From positions 22,734 through 86,733 of the forward strand of contig BJFY01000007.1 in assembly GCA_014190155.1 (NCBI GenBank): 64,000 bases of DNA. The letters run 5' to 3'. The DNA comes from Actinomycetes bacterium. GTDB taxonomy: Bacteria > Actinomycetota > Actinomycetes > Nanopelagicales > Nanopelagicaceae. The position numbers and the translations under genes were made by a program. The notes under the pieces are model-generated. The model saw only the letters and a program-made list of their open reading frames with translations, was not told where the DNA came from and did no database searches. Numbering within the stretch: the stretch's first letter is position 1; every line of letters starts with the position of its first letter. Below, piece by piece: positions 54,106 to 62,548 of this stretch.

Positions 54106-55674
54106 TTAAAGCAACGCTCTTAACTTCTCGCCAGTTTCATCAGATAGTGCCGCACTTCGCAACGTCGAAATTCTAGTTGCTGCGGTTGAATCCTTAGATT
54201 CGCGCAATTTATCTACTTCACTCATTAATGAAGTGAAGTTACGCCAACCGTTTTTATGAGTATCACCATATCCCTTGATTACATTGGCGCTTTCGGCAAT
54301 TTCATAAGCTAAATCATAATTTTCGGGCATAACAGCTAATATTTTGGTTAGCCATTGATCAATGCGTTCTTGTTCAAGATTAAATCGCAGCGAACGGCGG
54401 CGGATGAATTTAAGCCTTGCCAAAATATAGAGCAAAAAATATCCATGTAGTGAGGTAGTGTGCAGACGCATACCATTTATCGTTAATTTATTTATAAAAT
54501 TAGTTACTGGCTTAGTTTTAATTATCCAACCACCCAAAAAAGTTGGCAAAGTATCAGCGATCTCTTCAGCCATTGGATGTAAGAATTCACGGACTTGCAT
54601 AATTTGATTATCGCCAACCCGCGCTTCGTCGTTAACTCGATTAAATCTAGTGCGACGAGTTTTTAAATCAGCCACTCGAATTGTGTCTTCGTAAGTCATC
54701 CAGAGTGCGGTATATCGGGCTACCTCGTTGAGCGTCCGATATGTGCCATCACCAAATACTGAATCGCATTCTTTAACTGCCTCTAACCGGTCTAAATAAA
54801 CTTTAGCGTAATCGGCATCTTGATAATCCGCAGTTCGTTTAATTCCGCTGATAGTCATTAAAGTAACAGCGCTTGGATAATCACTTTTAATTCTAGAAGC
54901 AAGGCCTTGTAACTTTGATCCAACCGCTCCATTTGGATTATTGAGAATTTCTAGCTCTTGCGCAGGAGTTAAGCCTAAATTAGCGGTTGGTGCATCGGCA
55001 GGCTTCGCACCAATTGAAATAGAAACTGGATTTGGTTTTGGCTTTAAAGAATTTTGCGCGATTTCAAAACTCTTTTCGAATGCTATTAAAGAATTTTTAA
55101 CTCCTACGCCACTTCGCTCTATTGCAGATGCAAATTGATCTTTGGAAAATGGCAGTGCGCCACTGCCCGCGAGTGCGCCAAATAGCGAGGCTGAAATAAC
55201 AGTTCCACTTTTATCTGCAACTTCTGCAAAATCTCCCGAAATAAATTTCTTGGCTGCTGCTTCACAAGCACTTAACAACTCTTCCGAACTTACTCGACCA
55301 TCTCCCATCGCAGTCTTTTCAGTCATTGAATAAACTCGGTTTGTTGATGCGATAAAGGTTGTGGTCTCAGGTGTTACAAATCCGCGAAACACGGCGCGAC
55401 CAGCTTCCATTAATTCTGAAGCGATCACAATATCTACCTCGCCAGGTGTTGGCATCGTGCTTAAGATCGGTTCTTTATTGCTCTGGTCATCTGCAAAAAA
55501 TTCTAAGTAATAAATCGTTGCACCAGTTCGTTGCGCAACTCCCGGTACCGATGTGGTCTGTGCCCAATAACCTGAGTGCTCAGCTATATCGATACACCAA
55601 TCAGCTAAAACGCCGCCGCCTTCGCCACCCATAGCTAAAACTGCCATTGTGATTGGTCTAGATTGATTAAGCAT
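54106..55674 (-). CDS. iorB: Indolepyruvate:ferredoxin oxidoreductase beta-like subunit with DUF6537-like domain
   Basis: A 522-residue protein. Residues 1-180 match the 2-oxoacid oxidoreductase gamma/beta domain (AVLAMGGEGGGVLADWCIDIA near 10, TSVPGVAQRTGATIYYLEFF near 43). Residues about 220-520 form a helical domain like DUF6537 that accompanies aerobic-type indolepyruvate oxidoreductases. ATG at 55674 is preferred; it overlaps the alpha-subunit stop by eight bases. With IorA it would turn an aryl-pyruvate into aryl-acetyl-CoA with reduction of an electron carrier. Confidence 0.82.
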   Translation of the reverse strand: MLNQSRPITMAVLAMGGEGGGVLADWCIDIAEHSGYWAQTTSVPGVAQRTGATIYYLEFFADDQSNKEPILSTMPTPGEVDIVIASELMEAGRAVFRGFVTPETTTFIASTNRVYSMTEKTAMGDGRVSSEELLSACEAAAKKFISGDFAEVADKSGTVISASLFGALAGSGALPFSKDQFASAIERSGVGVKNSLIAFEKSFEIAQNSLKPKPNPVSISIGAKPADAPTANLGLTPAQELEILNNPNGAVGSKLQGLASRIKSDYPSAVTLMTISGIKRTADYQDADYAKVYLDRLEAVKECDSVFGDGTYRTLNEVARYTALWMTYEDTIRVADLKTRRTRFNRVNDEARVGDNQIMQVREFLHPMAEEIADTLPTFLGGWIIKTKPVTNFINKLTINGMRLHTTSLHGYFLLYILARLKFIRRRSLRFNLEQERIDQWLTKILAVMPENYDLAYEIAESANVIKGYGDTHKNGWRNFTSLMSEVDKLRESKDSTAATRISTLRSAALSDETGEKLRALL

Positions 55675-57838
55675 TTGGTTGGATTCCAACTAACCGTCGT
55701 TCAATTCCATTCTGCAAGAAACCAATTACTGCGCTCCGGATTGCTAATTTTGCTTTATCCCAAATTGATGGGTTAGTAATCACTTCAGTCCGGTAAAACG
55801 AAGGACATAAAACGGCGGCATGAGCGGCTTCGCCACAGAGGCCACAGCCAACGCAAGTGTTAAGAATCGTCGCCACTGGATCTTTTCGCATTGGATCTGG
55901 ATTTGGTGCAATTGTTAGTGATGGGCAGCCATTTATGCGGATACAAGAGTGATCGCCAGTGCATGTGTCCGGGTCAATTCCAAATCGCTCTTTCACAACT
56001 CGCTTGCCTTCCTTAATTTTCTTAGCCATTGCTGGCTTCTCGCGACGCATCCGATTTAACGTACATTCACTTTGCGCCACAATAATTTTCGGACCTTTAA
56101 CGCTTCCAGTCAGCGCACTTTTAAAAGTTTCACGCATTTCACTAACTTTGTAGGTATTGGTAATTGTCTTTACCCACTTGACGCCAATTCCGCGGACTGC
56201 TGCTTCAATCGGATGTTTAGTAGATCGCAATTCATTATCAGCTTGCGAAGAGAGAATGTCTTGGCCGCCAGTTGCAGCGCTATAAGCGTTATCTACAATA
56301 ACTGTTAGACCATCACTCTGATTGAAAACTGCATTACCAATTCCGCTTGTTAAGCCGTTATGCCAGAAACCACCATCGCCCATAAACGAAATTACTTGTT
56401 TATCAGTTTCTATCGATTGGAATGCGGATGCCCCGGCAGACCCAAGCCCATAACCCATCGTGGTCGCACCGATATTAAACGGTGGCAAAATTGAAAAAAG
56501 GTGGCAACCAATGTCAGCACTGATGTGGTGTTTGCCAGTCTCGCGTTCTGCGAGTTTAAGTGCTGTAAAAATTGGGCGTTCTGGGCAACCAGTACAAAAT
56601 GAAGGTGGTCGGCCGTGCACTTTCTCAGGTGCAATTCGCGTTTCTAGTGAAGTTGGTTTATCGCCATTTGGTCTAACAACTGCAGGAAGGGCGTTTTGGT
56701 CTAGTAATTCTGGTCCATACTTTTTAATGAATTCAGTGATTCCTTTAATTACATGAGCTGGCGTGTATTCCCCAGCGGGTGGCAACATCTCTTTTCCGAA
56801 TAATTTTGTCGGAACATCAGCGCGACGAAGCACTGCATGCAGGTTTTGCTCTATGTAATCGGGTTGACCTTCTTCAACTAGCAAGACTGCACGCTTACTT
56901 TTCGCAAATTCGATAACTTCGTCATCGATTATTGGATAGGTAACGTTGAGAATATAAAGTGGAATTTTGCTATTTCCATAGACATCAGAAAGTCCAAGTA
57001 GTTGTAACGCCCGAATTACTGTGTTGTATAAACCGCCTTGCAAAATGATGCCAAAATCTTGCGCGCCATCATTTATAACTTCATTAATTTTATTCTCTTT
57101 AATGAACTTTACGGCCGCAGGCCAACGAACATTTAACTTTTCTTGCTCGTGTGCAAAAGATGCTGGTGGCAAAACTACTCGAGCTGGATCTTGACGTGGA
57201 TTTTCAATCGCATCCTTCAAAGTGAAGGAAGGGCGAACATTATCTTTGGCAATAAATTTGCCATGAATGTGACAAGAGCGAAGTCGAAGTTCTAACATTA
57301 CGGGAGTGTTGCTAGCCTCAGATAATCTAAAACCTAAATCAACCGAATCCACAATCGCAGTTAAATTTGGGCGCGGATCCATTAACCAAATTTGTGATTT
57401 CATCGCAAATGCATGTGAGCGCTCTTGCATAATCGAAGAACCTTCGCCGTAATCTTCACCAACAATAATTAGCGCACCACCGGTAACGCCACCGGATGAA
57501 AGGTTGGCGAGCGCATCGGAAGCAACGTTTGTGCCGACTGTTGATTTAAAAGTTACTGCACCACGTAATGGATAATGAACTGATGCGGCCAACATGGCAG
57601 CTGCAGTTGCTTCGGAAGCAGAGTTTTCAAAATGGATTCCGAGTTCTTCCAAAATTTCGTGTGCATCACCGAGCACGTCCATCAAGTGCGAAATTGGCGC
57701 ACCTTGATAACCGCCTACATATGAGACGCCAGATTGCAGCAGCGCTTTAGTTACAGCGAGAATTCCTTCGCCGGCAAATTCCGCGCCAGCACCAACGCGC
57801 AGCTTTTCAACTTCAGCCGCAAACGAGCGCTCTGCCAT
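55667..57838 (-). CDS. iorA: Indolepyruvate:ferredoxin oxidoreductase alpha subunit
   Basis: A 723-residue TPP enzyme. The N-terminal pyrimidine-binding part (GYQGAPISHLMDVLGDAHEIL near 42) and the TPP site FMGDGGFWHNGLTSGIGNAV near 472 are intact. The C-terminus has a degenerate cluster box (CTGDHSCIRINGCPS near 635) and a regular CVGCGLCGEAAHAAVLCP box near 675, for iron-sulfur centres. It decarboxylates indolepyruvate-type 2-oxoacids to acyl-CoA. GAGGAGAG precedes the start. It would be a second exit for tryptophan after transamination. Confidence 0.88.
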   Translation of the reverse strand: MAERSFAAEVEKLRVGAGAEFAGEGILAVTKALLQSGVSYVGGYQGAPISHLMDVLGDAHEILEELGIHFENSASEATAAAMLAASVHYPLRGAVTFKSTVGTNVASDALANLSSGGVTGGALIIVGEDYGEGSSIMQERSHAFAMKSQIWLMDPRPNLTAIVDSVDLGFRLSEASNTPVMLELRLRSCHIHGKFIAKDNVRPSFTLKDAIENPRQDPARVVLPPASFAHEQEKLNVRWPAAVKFIKENKINEVINDGAQDFGIILQGGLYNTVIRALQLLGLSDVYGNSKIPLYILNVTYPIIDDEVIEFAKSKRAVLLVEEGQPDYIEQNLHAVLRRADVPTKLFGKEMLPPAGEYTPAHVIKGITEFIKKYGPELLDQNALPAVVRPNGDKPTSLETRIAPEKVHGRPPSFCTGCPERPIFTALKLAERETGKHHISADIGCHLFSILPPFNIGATTMGYGLGSAGASAFQSIETDKQVISFMGDGGFWHNGLTSGIGNAVFNQSDGLTVIVDNAYSAATGGQDILSSQADNELRSTKHPIEAAVRGIGVKWVKTITNTYKVSEMRETFKSALTGSVKGPKIIVAQSECTLNRMRREKPAMAKKIKEGKRVVKERFGIDPDTCTGDHSCIRINGCPSLTIAPNPDPMRKDPVATILNTCVGCGLCGEAAHAAVLCPSFYRTEVITNPSIWDKAKLAIRSAVIGFLQNGIERRLVGIQPNA

Positions 57839-57991
57839 GGTTTCTCTCCTCGCCGCGAACCTGCTTCCCAGGCCCCGCTTATCTTCGCCTACCGTGTGAG
57901 CGATGTCTACCCGAACCCCCCTTGCCGATATCTCAAATTAGTGGGAGATTTTCGTAACTGTTTTAGCCACAACTTTGTTAGGAGCACGTAA

Positions 57992-58765
57992 ATGGCCGAC
58001 CTAAAAGCACTTGCCAATGATTTAGCTTCGGGATCAGTTCAAGTTATTGATCTAACAGCGCCATTGCAAGCGAGCACACCGATTCTTGGATTACCACCTG
58101 AGATGGGACAGACTGCAAACTTTAAATTAGAACTTATCTCTCGTTACGACGATAAGGGTCCGGCTTGGTATTGGAATAACTTCCATACCGGCGAACACAC
58201 TGGAACTCACTTTGATGCGCCAATTCACTGGGTGACTGGTAAAGACCTTGACGATGTTTCCCAAGTACCCCCAGCACGTTTAGTTGGTCCAGCAGTAGTT
58301 TTAGATTTTGCTAAAGAAGCTGCCGCAAATCCTGATTTCTGTTTAGACGTTTCTCATGTGCAGGCATGGGAAAAAGCTAATGGAGCGATTCCAAAAGGCG
58401 CTTGGGTAATGTTCCGCACCGGTTGGTCAAAATTCGGTGATGATGCAAAAGCATTTGCTAACGCAGATGAAAATGGTCCACACACACCAGGTCTAACGGT
58501 TGAGTGTGCGGAGTACTTTGCAACTAAGACTGAAATTCTAGGCATGGGCGTTGAAACCGTAGGAACTGATGCTGGCGGAGCTTTTGGCTTCTCAATGCCG
58601 TTCCCATGCCACACACTCTTCCTTGGAAATAATAAATATGGTCTAACGCAACTTCGCAATTTAGATAAGTTGCCTACAACCGGTGCAATCGTGATTGCAG
58701 CTCCGTTAAAGATTGTTGGCGGATCTGGCAGCCCTTGTCGCGTGTTAGCACTAGTTGCAAAATAA
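57992..58765 (+). CDS. kynB: Cyclase-family metal hydrolase, candidate kynurenine formamidase
   Basis: A 257-residue protein of the KynB/cyclase fold. The metal-binding motif HTGTHFDAPIHW is near residue 69 (HxGTHxDxPxH), and a second set GVETVGTDAGG near 188 closes the active site. KynB hydrolyses N-formylkynurenine to kynurenine and formate, between the dioxygenase and kynureninase steps. Isatin hydrolases and other cyclases share the motif, so the assignment leans on the nearby pathway genes. TTAGGAG precedes the ATG. A bidirectional terminator follows. Confidence 0.75.
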   Translation: MADLKALANDLASGSVQVIDLTAPLQASTPILGLPPEMGQTANFKLELISRYDDKGPAWYWNNFHTGEHTGTHFDAPIHWVTGKDLDDVSQVPPARLVGPAVVLDFAKEAAANPDFCLDVSHVQAWEKANGAIPKGAWVMFRTGWSKFGDDAKAFANADENGPHTPGLTVECAEYFATKTEILGMGVETVGTDAGGAFGFSMPFPCHTLFLGNNKYGLTQLRNLDKLPTTGAIVIAAPLKIVGGSGSPCRVLALVAK

Positions 58766-58776
58766 ATAGTTAATTT

Positions 58777-58811
58777 AAAAAAACCCGCCATTTTAGCTGG
58801 CGGGTTTTTTT
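58777..58811. terminator. Bidirectional intrinsic terminator
   Basis: AAAAAAACCCGCCA (58777-58790) and TGGCGGGTTTTTTT (58798-58811) form a 14-bp stem with a seven-base loop and T/A tracts on both strands. It closes the forward cyclase gene and the reverse flavoprotein gene. Confidence 0.95.
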
Positions 58812-58820
58812 ATTTTCGGA

Positions 58821-60428
58821 TTAACGATTTCTTAATTTTTCCAAGATACTTTTCTGGGTTAATCGTTTTGCAACTAAGAATCCAGATCCGCCGCCTAAAC
58901 CAGGGCCCGGATGAGTTGATGCTCCAATATGCCAAAGATTTTTAATTGGTGTTCGGTGTCCGGTCGCAGCGCTAAGTGGCCGCCATGGCGCGTATTGATC
59001 TACCCGGCAATCGCCAGCGTAAGGATCGCCCCCAACTAAGTTCTTATTCATCGCTTCGATCTGCACTGGTCCAAGCACAATTTTCGCAGTGATTGCGTTA
59101 AATAAGTTTGGGATTTGCTCTGCAACCTGAGCAAGCACACGATCTGCATATCTATTTAGCCGTTCTTCATTCCAAGAACCATCACCTGGATTTATTTCAC
59201 CCGCTAAATCACCGAGGATCTTTCGTGGGTTTTCCTGTAATTGAATCCAAAGTATCGATGTTCCCGCAGGTGCTCGTGAAGGATCAACAGTTGTAGGTTG
59301 TCCCACCACAATTGTTGGTCGCTTAGCTAACCAACCACGATTTGAAGCATTTACCGATTCAGATAACGAATTCATCCCGTCCAAGATATGCACAATCGCA
59401 ACATCTTTTAACCGTGAATCCGCTTTCCATTGTGGTGGTTCGGATAGCGCAAGATGTATTTGAATTGCGGCGCGACCATATCTAAATGAATCCGCGGATT
59501 TTGTGATTTCAGTTGGAATCTTTTCCTCAGATAACAAGCCTTGATATAACGCTTGCGGCGTTACCGAAGCTAGAACAGATCTTGTCGCGCTAAATTCTCG
59601 GCCGTCGGCAAGTTTTACACCGGTAGCTTTGCCATTTGAAGTTGTAACTTTTACTACATCTGCGCTGGTTAATAGTTCACCGCCAGCATCTTTTATAATT
59701 CCAATTAACGCTTCAACTAACTTTATCCCACCGCCGACCGGCACAGGCATGCCGCCAAAAGCAACAGCAGCGCCAATAACTTTTGTAATAAAAGCACTTG
59801 CAGCATCATCTGGGCCAAGTCCATTATGTAGCGCCCACGGCGCTAATAGTGATTTCGTAACTTCCGATGAGAATGTTCGATCGAGCCAAGGTGCAGCTGG
59901 TTCAAGTAATTCCGCACCAGTTGCAACTAAGCCGCGATTTCCAAATCGTTTTCGTGCAGTGCGTGCCAACTTCAGCGAATTAGTGCGCCAGAAATCAGCG
60001 CCTAGCAATCCAAAAGCTAAATCAATTTTTGCGCCAAACTCTTGCATCATCCCGCTCCATGCTGCGCCATCGCCTAAACGGTCCATCTCTTTTGCAGTCT
60101 CTACTGGATCGGTTGAAAGAATTGCAGTACCGGCGCTACAAACAACACCAGTTGGTGATGTTGTGTTTTTATATATAACTCCACGTTTTGTAAGTTCTTC
60201 GGCTAGTTCGGCATATGCGGGTCCGCCAACAAATAACGGATGCCAACTTGAAAGTAGTTCGTGGGTAAAACCAGGAAGAGTTGCGGCTTCGGTTCGAATT
60301 GCACCGCCAGCAACGTTATTTCGCTCGCAAAGTAAAACTTTCCAACCAGATTGGGATAACACTGCTCCAGCTACCAGCGCGTTTATTCCGCTGCCGACAA
60401 CTATTGCGTCATAACTTTTCTGGCTCAT
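58821..60428 (-). CDS. CrtI/PYROXD2-like NAD(P)/FAD oxidoreductase 1
   Basis: A 535-residue flavoprotein. The FAD motif is VVGSGINALVAGAVLSQSGWK at about 10, with AGGAIRTEAATLPGFTHELL near 40, and the C-terminal HIGASTHPGPGLGGGSGFLVAKRL that closes FAD-binding in CrtI-like proteins. The family ranges from phytoene desaturases to human PYROXD2. No carotenoid genes are adjacent, so pigment synthesis is not implied. GGGGAG precedes the ATG. Divergent from a paralogue 106 bases away. Confidence 0.85.
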   Translation of the reverse strand: MSQKSYDAIVVGSGINALVAGAVLSQSGWKVLLCERNNVAGGAIRTEAATLPGFTHELLSSWHPLFVGGPAYAELAEELTKRGVIYKNTTSPTGVVCSAGTAILSTDPVETAKEMDRLGDGAAWSGMMQEFGAKIDLAFGLLGADFWRTNSLKLARTARKRFGNRGLVATGAELLEPAAPWLDRTFSSEVTKSLLAPWALHNGLGPDDAASAFITKVIGAAVAFGGMPVPVGGGIKLVEALIGIIKDAGGELLTSADVVKVTTSNGKATGVKLADGREFSATRSVLASVTPQALYQGLLSEEKIPTEITKSADSFRYGRAAIQIHLALSEPPQWKADSRLKDVAIVHILDGMNSLSESVNASNRGWLAKRPTIVVGQPTTVDPSRAPAGTSILWIQLQENPRKILGDLAGEINPGDGSWNEERLNRYADRVLAQVAEQIPNLFNAITAKIVLGPVQIEAMNKNLVGGDPYAGDCRVDQYAPWRPLSAATGHRTPIKNLWHIGASTHPGPGLGGGSGFLVAKRLTQKSILEKLRNR

Positions 60429-60534
60429 TTAAATTCTCCCCGCGACTTGGTGTTGAAATCTAAGTCTATTTTTCATGGATAGTCCAGAATGGCAAATTAT
60501 TGAATTGATTTAGCGCGCGTGAGAGGATCGGCAA

Positions 60535-62094
60535 ATGAGTAATTTTGATGTAATCGTTATTGGGTCGGGCATAAACGGACTCAGCTCTGCAGCTCTTTTA
60601 GCTAAACGCGGTAAGCGAACCTTAGTTCTCGAATCTAACGATTCTTGTGGTGGCGCAGTTCGAACCGAAGAAATAACGCTGCCTGGTTTTAAACACGATT
60701 TATTCGCTACAAATTTAAGTCTTTTTGCAGGCGGGCCAATTATGGCTGCACTGAAAGACGATCTAATCCGTAATGGGTTGGAATTTGTTCCTTCTAACAA
60801 ACCATTTATATCGCTCTTTCCAGATGGTAAATCACTTGGGATCGTGATGGATCGTGAAACAAATATTGCCACTCTTAGAAAAGTTGTACCGAACGATGTT
60901 AAATCATGGCAAGCTTTAACGGCTCTCCTTGGAAAATTTGCACCACACCTCTTCCCGCTCTTGGGTGCAGAGTTGCCATCTTTTGCGGCTGCTAAGTCAA
61001 TTTTTAAAACTTGGCGCGCATTAGGTACAACCGGATTATTCCAATTAATTAGATTACTGCTGCAATCATCAAGAGCTTTTACTGACGAATATTTTGTACA
61101 CCCTGAAACCAAGGCCTTGGCTGCAATTTGGGGAATGCATCTAGATTACGGTCCAGATATTTCTGGCGGTGCGCTCTTCTCATTCTTGGAATCTATTGGC
61201 GGACAAGAGTTTGGAATGGTTTTAGGTAAAGGTGGCGCAGATACTCTAGTTAAATCATTAATTGGTGTAATTACAGATAATGGCGGAACCATAAAAGTTA
61301 GTTCAAAAGTTGTTGAGATTATTACGGAGAATGAGAAAGCGATTGGAATCCGAACTGCAGATGGTGCCGTATTTAACGCAAAAAATATTATTGCAAATGT
61401 AAACCCAGCTCTAATTCCAAATCTATTAAACTCAACTCTATCTAACTCTGAAAAAGTGGCTGAAGTGAAGAAATTCCGCCCTGGGTTATCGACGATGATG
61501 ATCCATCTTGCAATGGATGACCTTCCACCTTGGAAAGCCACAGAAGCTAAAGAATTCAATTACATTCATATCGCACCTTATATTGATGATTTAGCAATGA
61601 CATATACCCAAGCTGCTGCGGGATTATTACCAAGTTCTCCTGCTCTAGTTATCGGACAACCAACGGTAACCGATTCATCACGCGCACCAGAAGGTAAACA
61701 TGTACTTTGGATTCAAGTACGAGTTCTACCGCTAGATATTAAGGGTGATGCCCGTAGTGAAATTTCTGGCAATACTTGGGATCAAATTGGCGAACAGTAC
61801 GCGGATCGAATCATTGAAATAATTGAAAGTTACGCGCCCGGAATTAAATCTAAAATTCTTTCTCGAAAAGTTTTAACTCCAACCGATTTAGAGCGATACA
61901 ACGCCAATTTGATTAAAGGCGATTCACTCGGCGGAAGTCATCATCCAGCACAATTCTTTTTCTTACGCCCAACTCCATCTTGGAATCGACATCGAACACC
62001 GATTGATGGGCTATTTATTTGCGGCTCTGGTACCTGGCCAGGTGGCGGCGTTGGCGGCGGCAGTGGCGCTATGGTTGCAAAGATTATTCGTTAA
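60535..62094 (+). CDS. CrtI/PYROXD2-like NAD(P)/FAD oxidoreductase 2
   Basis: A 519-residue flavoprotein, a paralogue of the divergent gene. VIGSGINGLSSAALLAKRGK is at about 7, CGGAVRTEEITLPGFKHDLF near 38, and FICGSGTWPGGGVGGGSGAM near the C-terminus. The two share layout but not high identity by eye, suggesting an old duplication with different substrates. GAGAGG precedes the ATG. Its last 11 bases overlap the thioesterase gene. Substrate unknown. Confidence 0.85.
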   Translation: MSNFDVIVIGSGINGLSSAALLAKRGKRTLVLESNDSCGGAVRTEEITLPGFKHDLFATNLSLFAGGPIMAALKDDLIRNGLEFVPSNKPFISLFPDGKSLGIVMDRETNIATLRKVVPNDVKSWQALTALLGKFAPHLFPLLGAELPSFAAAKSIFKTWRALGTTGLFQLIRLLLQSSRAFTDEYFVHPETKALAAIWGMHLDYGPDISGGALFSFLESIGGQEFGMVLGKGGADTLVKSLIGVITDNGGTIKVSSKVVEIITENEKAIGIRTADGAVFNAKNIIANVNPALIPNLLNSTLSNSEKVAEVKKFRPGLSTMMIHLAMDDLPPWKATEAKEFNYIHIAPYIDDLAMTYTQAAAGLLPSSPALVIGQPTVTDSSRAPEGKHVLWIQVRVLPLDIKGDARSEISGNTWDQIGEQYADRIIEIIESYAPGIKSKILSRKVLTPTDLERYNANLIKGDSLGGSHHPAQFFFLRPTPSWNRHRTPIDGLFICGSGTWPGGGVGGGSGAMVAKIIR

Positions 62095-62488
62095 GAAATT
62101 TTTTCTTCCACTCAGCTGGCCAAGTTTTCGAACCAGTTTCTTTATCTGGTGAATGCACAATTATGTAATTTCCTTCGGCCGCAATTTCATCGCCGACAAA
62201 CGCTTTGAAATCTAGCTCCATTGAAGAATTGCCTACGCGAATTACATTTAGCTGGGTTCTAACAACTTCCCCAAAGAAAATCCGACGGCGATATTCCATT
62301 TGAACTTTAACTCTTGGAATCTGTCCAAATAGCGTTACCGGAAGCCCTAGGTCGCGATAGAGCTTTGCTTCTAACTCTTCTACCCAGCGGAAAACGCTGG
62401 CGTAATGGTGGTGCCCAGCAGCATCAGTTTCATCCCACTCTAGAAATCTAATTATTTCAACGGATGCACCAGCATTTAAATTGCTCAT
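62084..62488 (-). CDS. 4HBT hot-dog acyl-CoA thioesterase
   Basis: A 134-residue hot-dog protein. The active-site helix reads EWDETDAAGHHHYASVFRWVEELE near residue 17 with the catalytic Asp, as in 4-hydroxybenzoyl-CoA thioesterase and YbgC-type enzymes. It probably hydrolyses a short or aromatic acyl-CoA. It could relieve trapped CoA esters of the nearby pathway, but it lies 3.3 kb beyond its end and its link is speculative. Confidence 0.85.
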   Translation of the reverse strand: MSNLNAGASVEIIRFLEWDETDAAGHHHYASVFRWVEELEAKLYRDLGLPVTLFGQIPRVKVQMEYRRRIFFGEVVRTQLNVIRVGNSSMELDFKAFVGDEIAAEGNYIIVHSPDKETGSKTWPAEWKKKFLNE

Positions 62489-62548
62489 CTGGGAAGTATC
62501 TCATGGCGTTATTAGATACTCACTTATAGCTTCCGATACTCTCGCCAC

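Noticed and set aside
58821..62094. Carotenoid biosynthesis cluster
   Set aside because: Only CrtI-like folds are present; no phytoene synthase, cyclase or prenyl transferase is nearby, and the family includes non-carotenoid enzymes.
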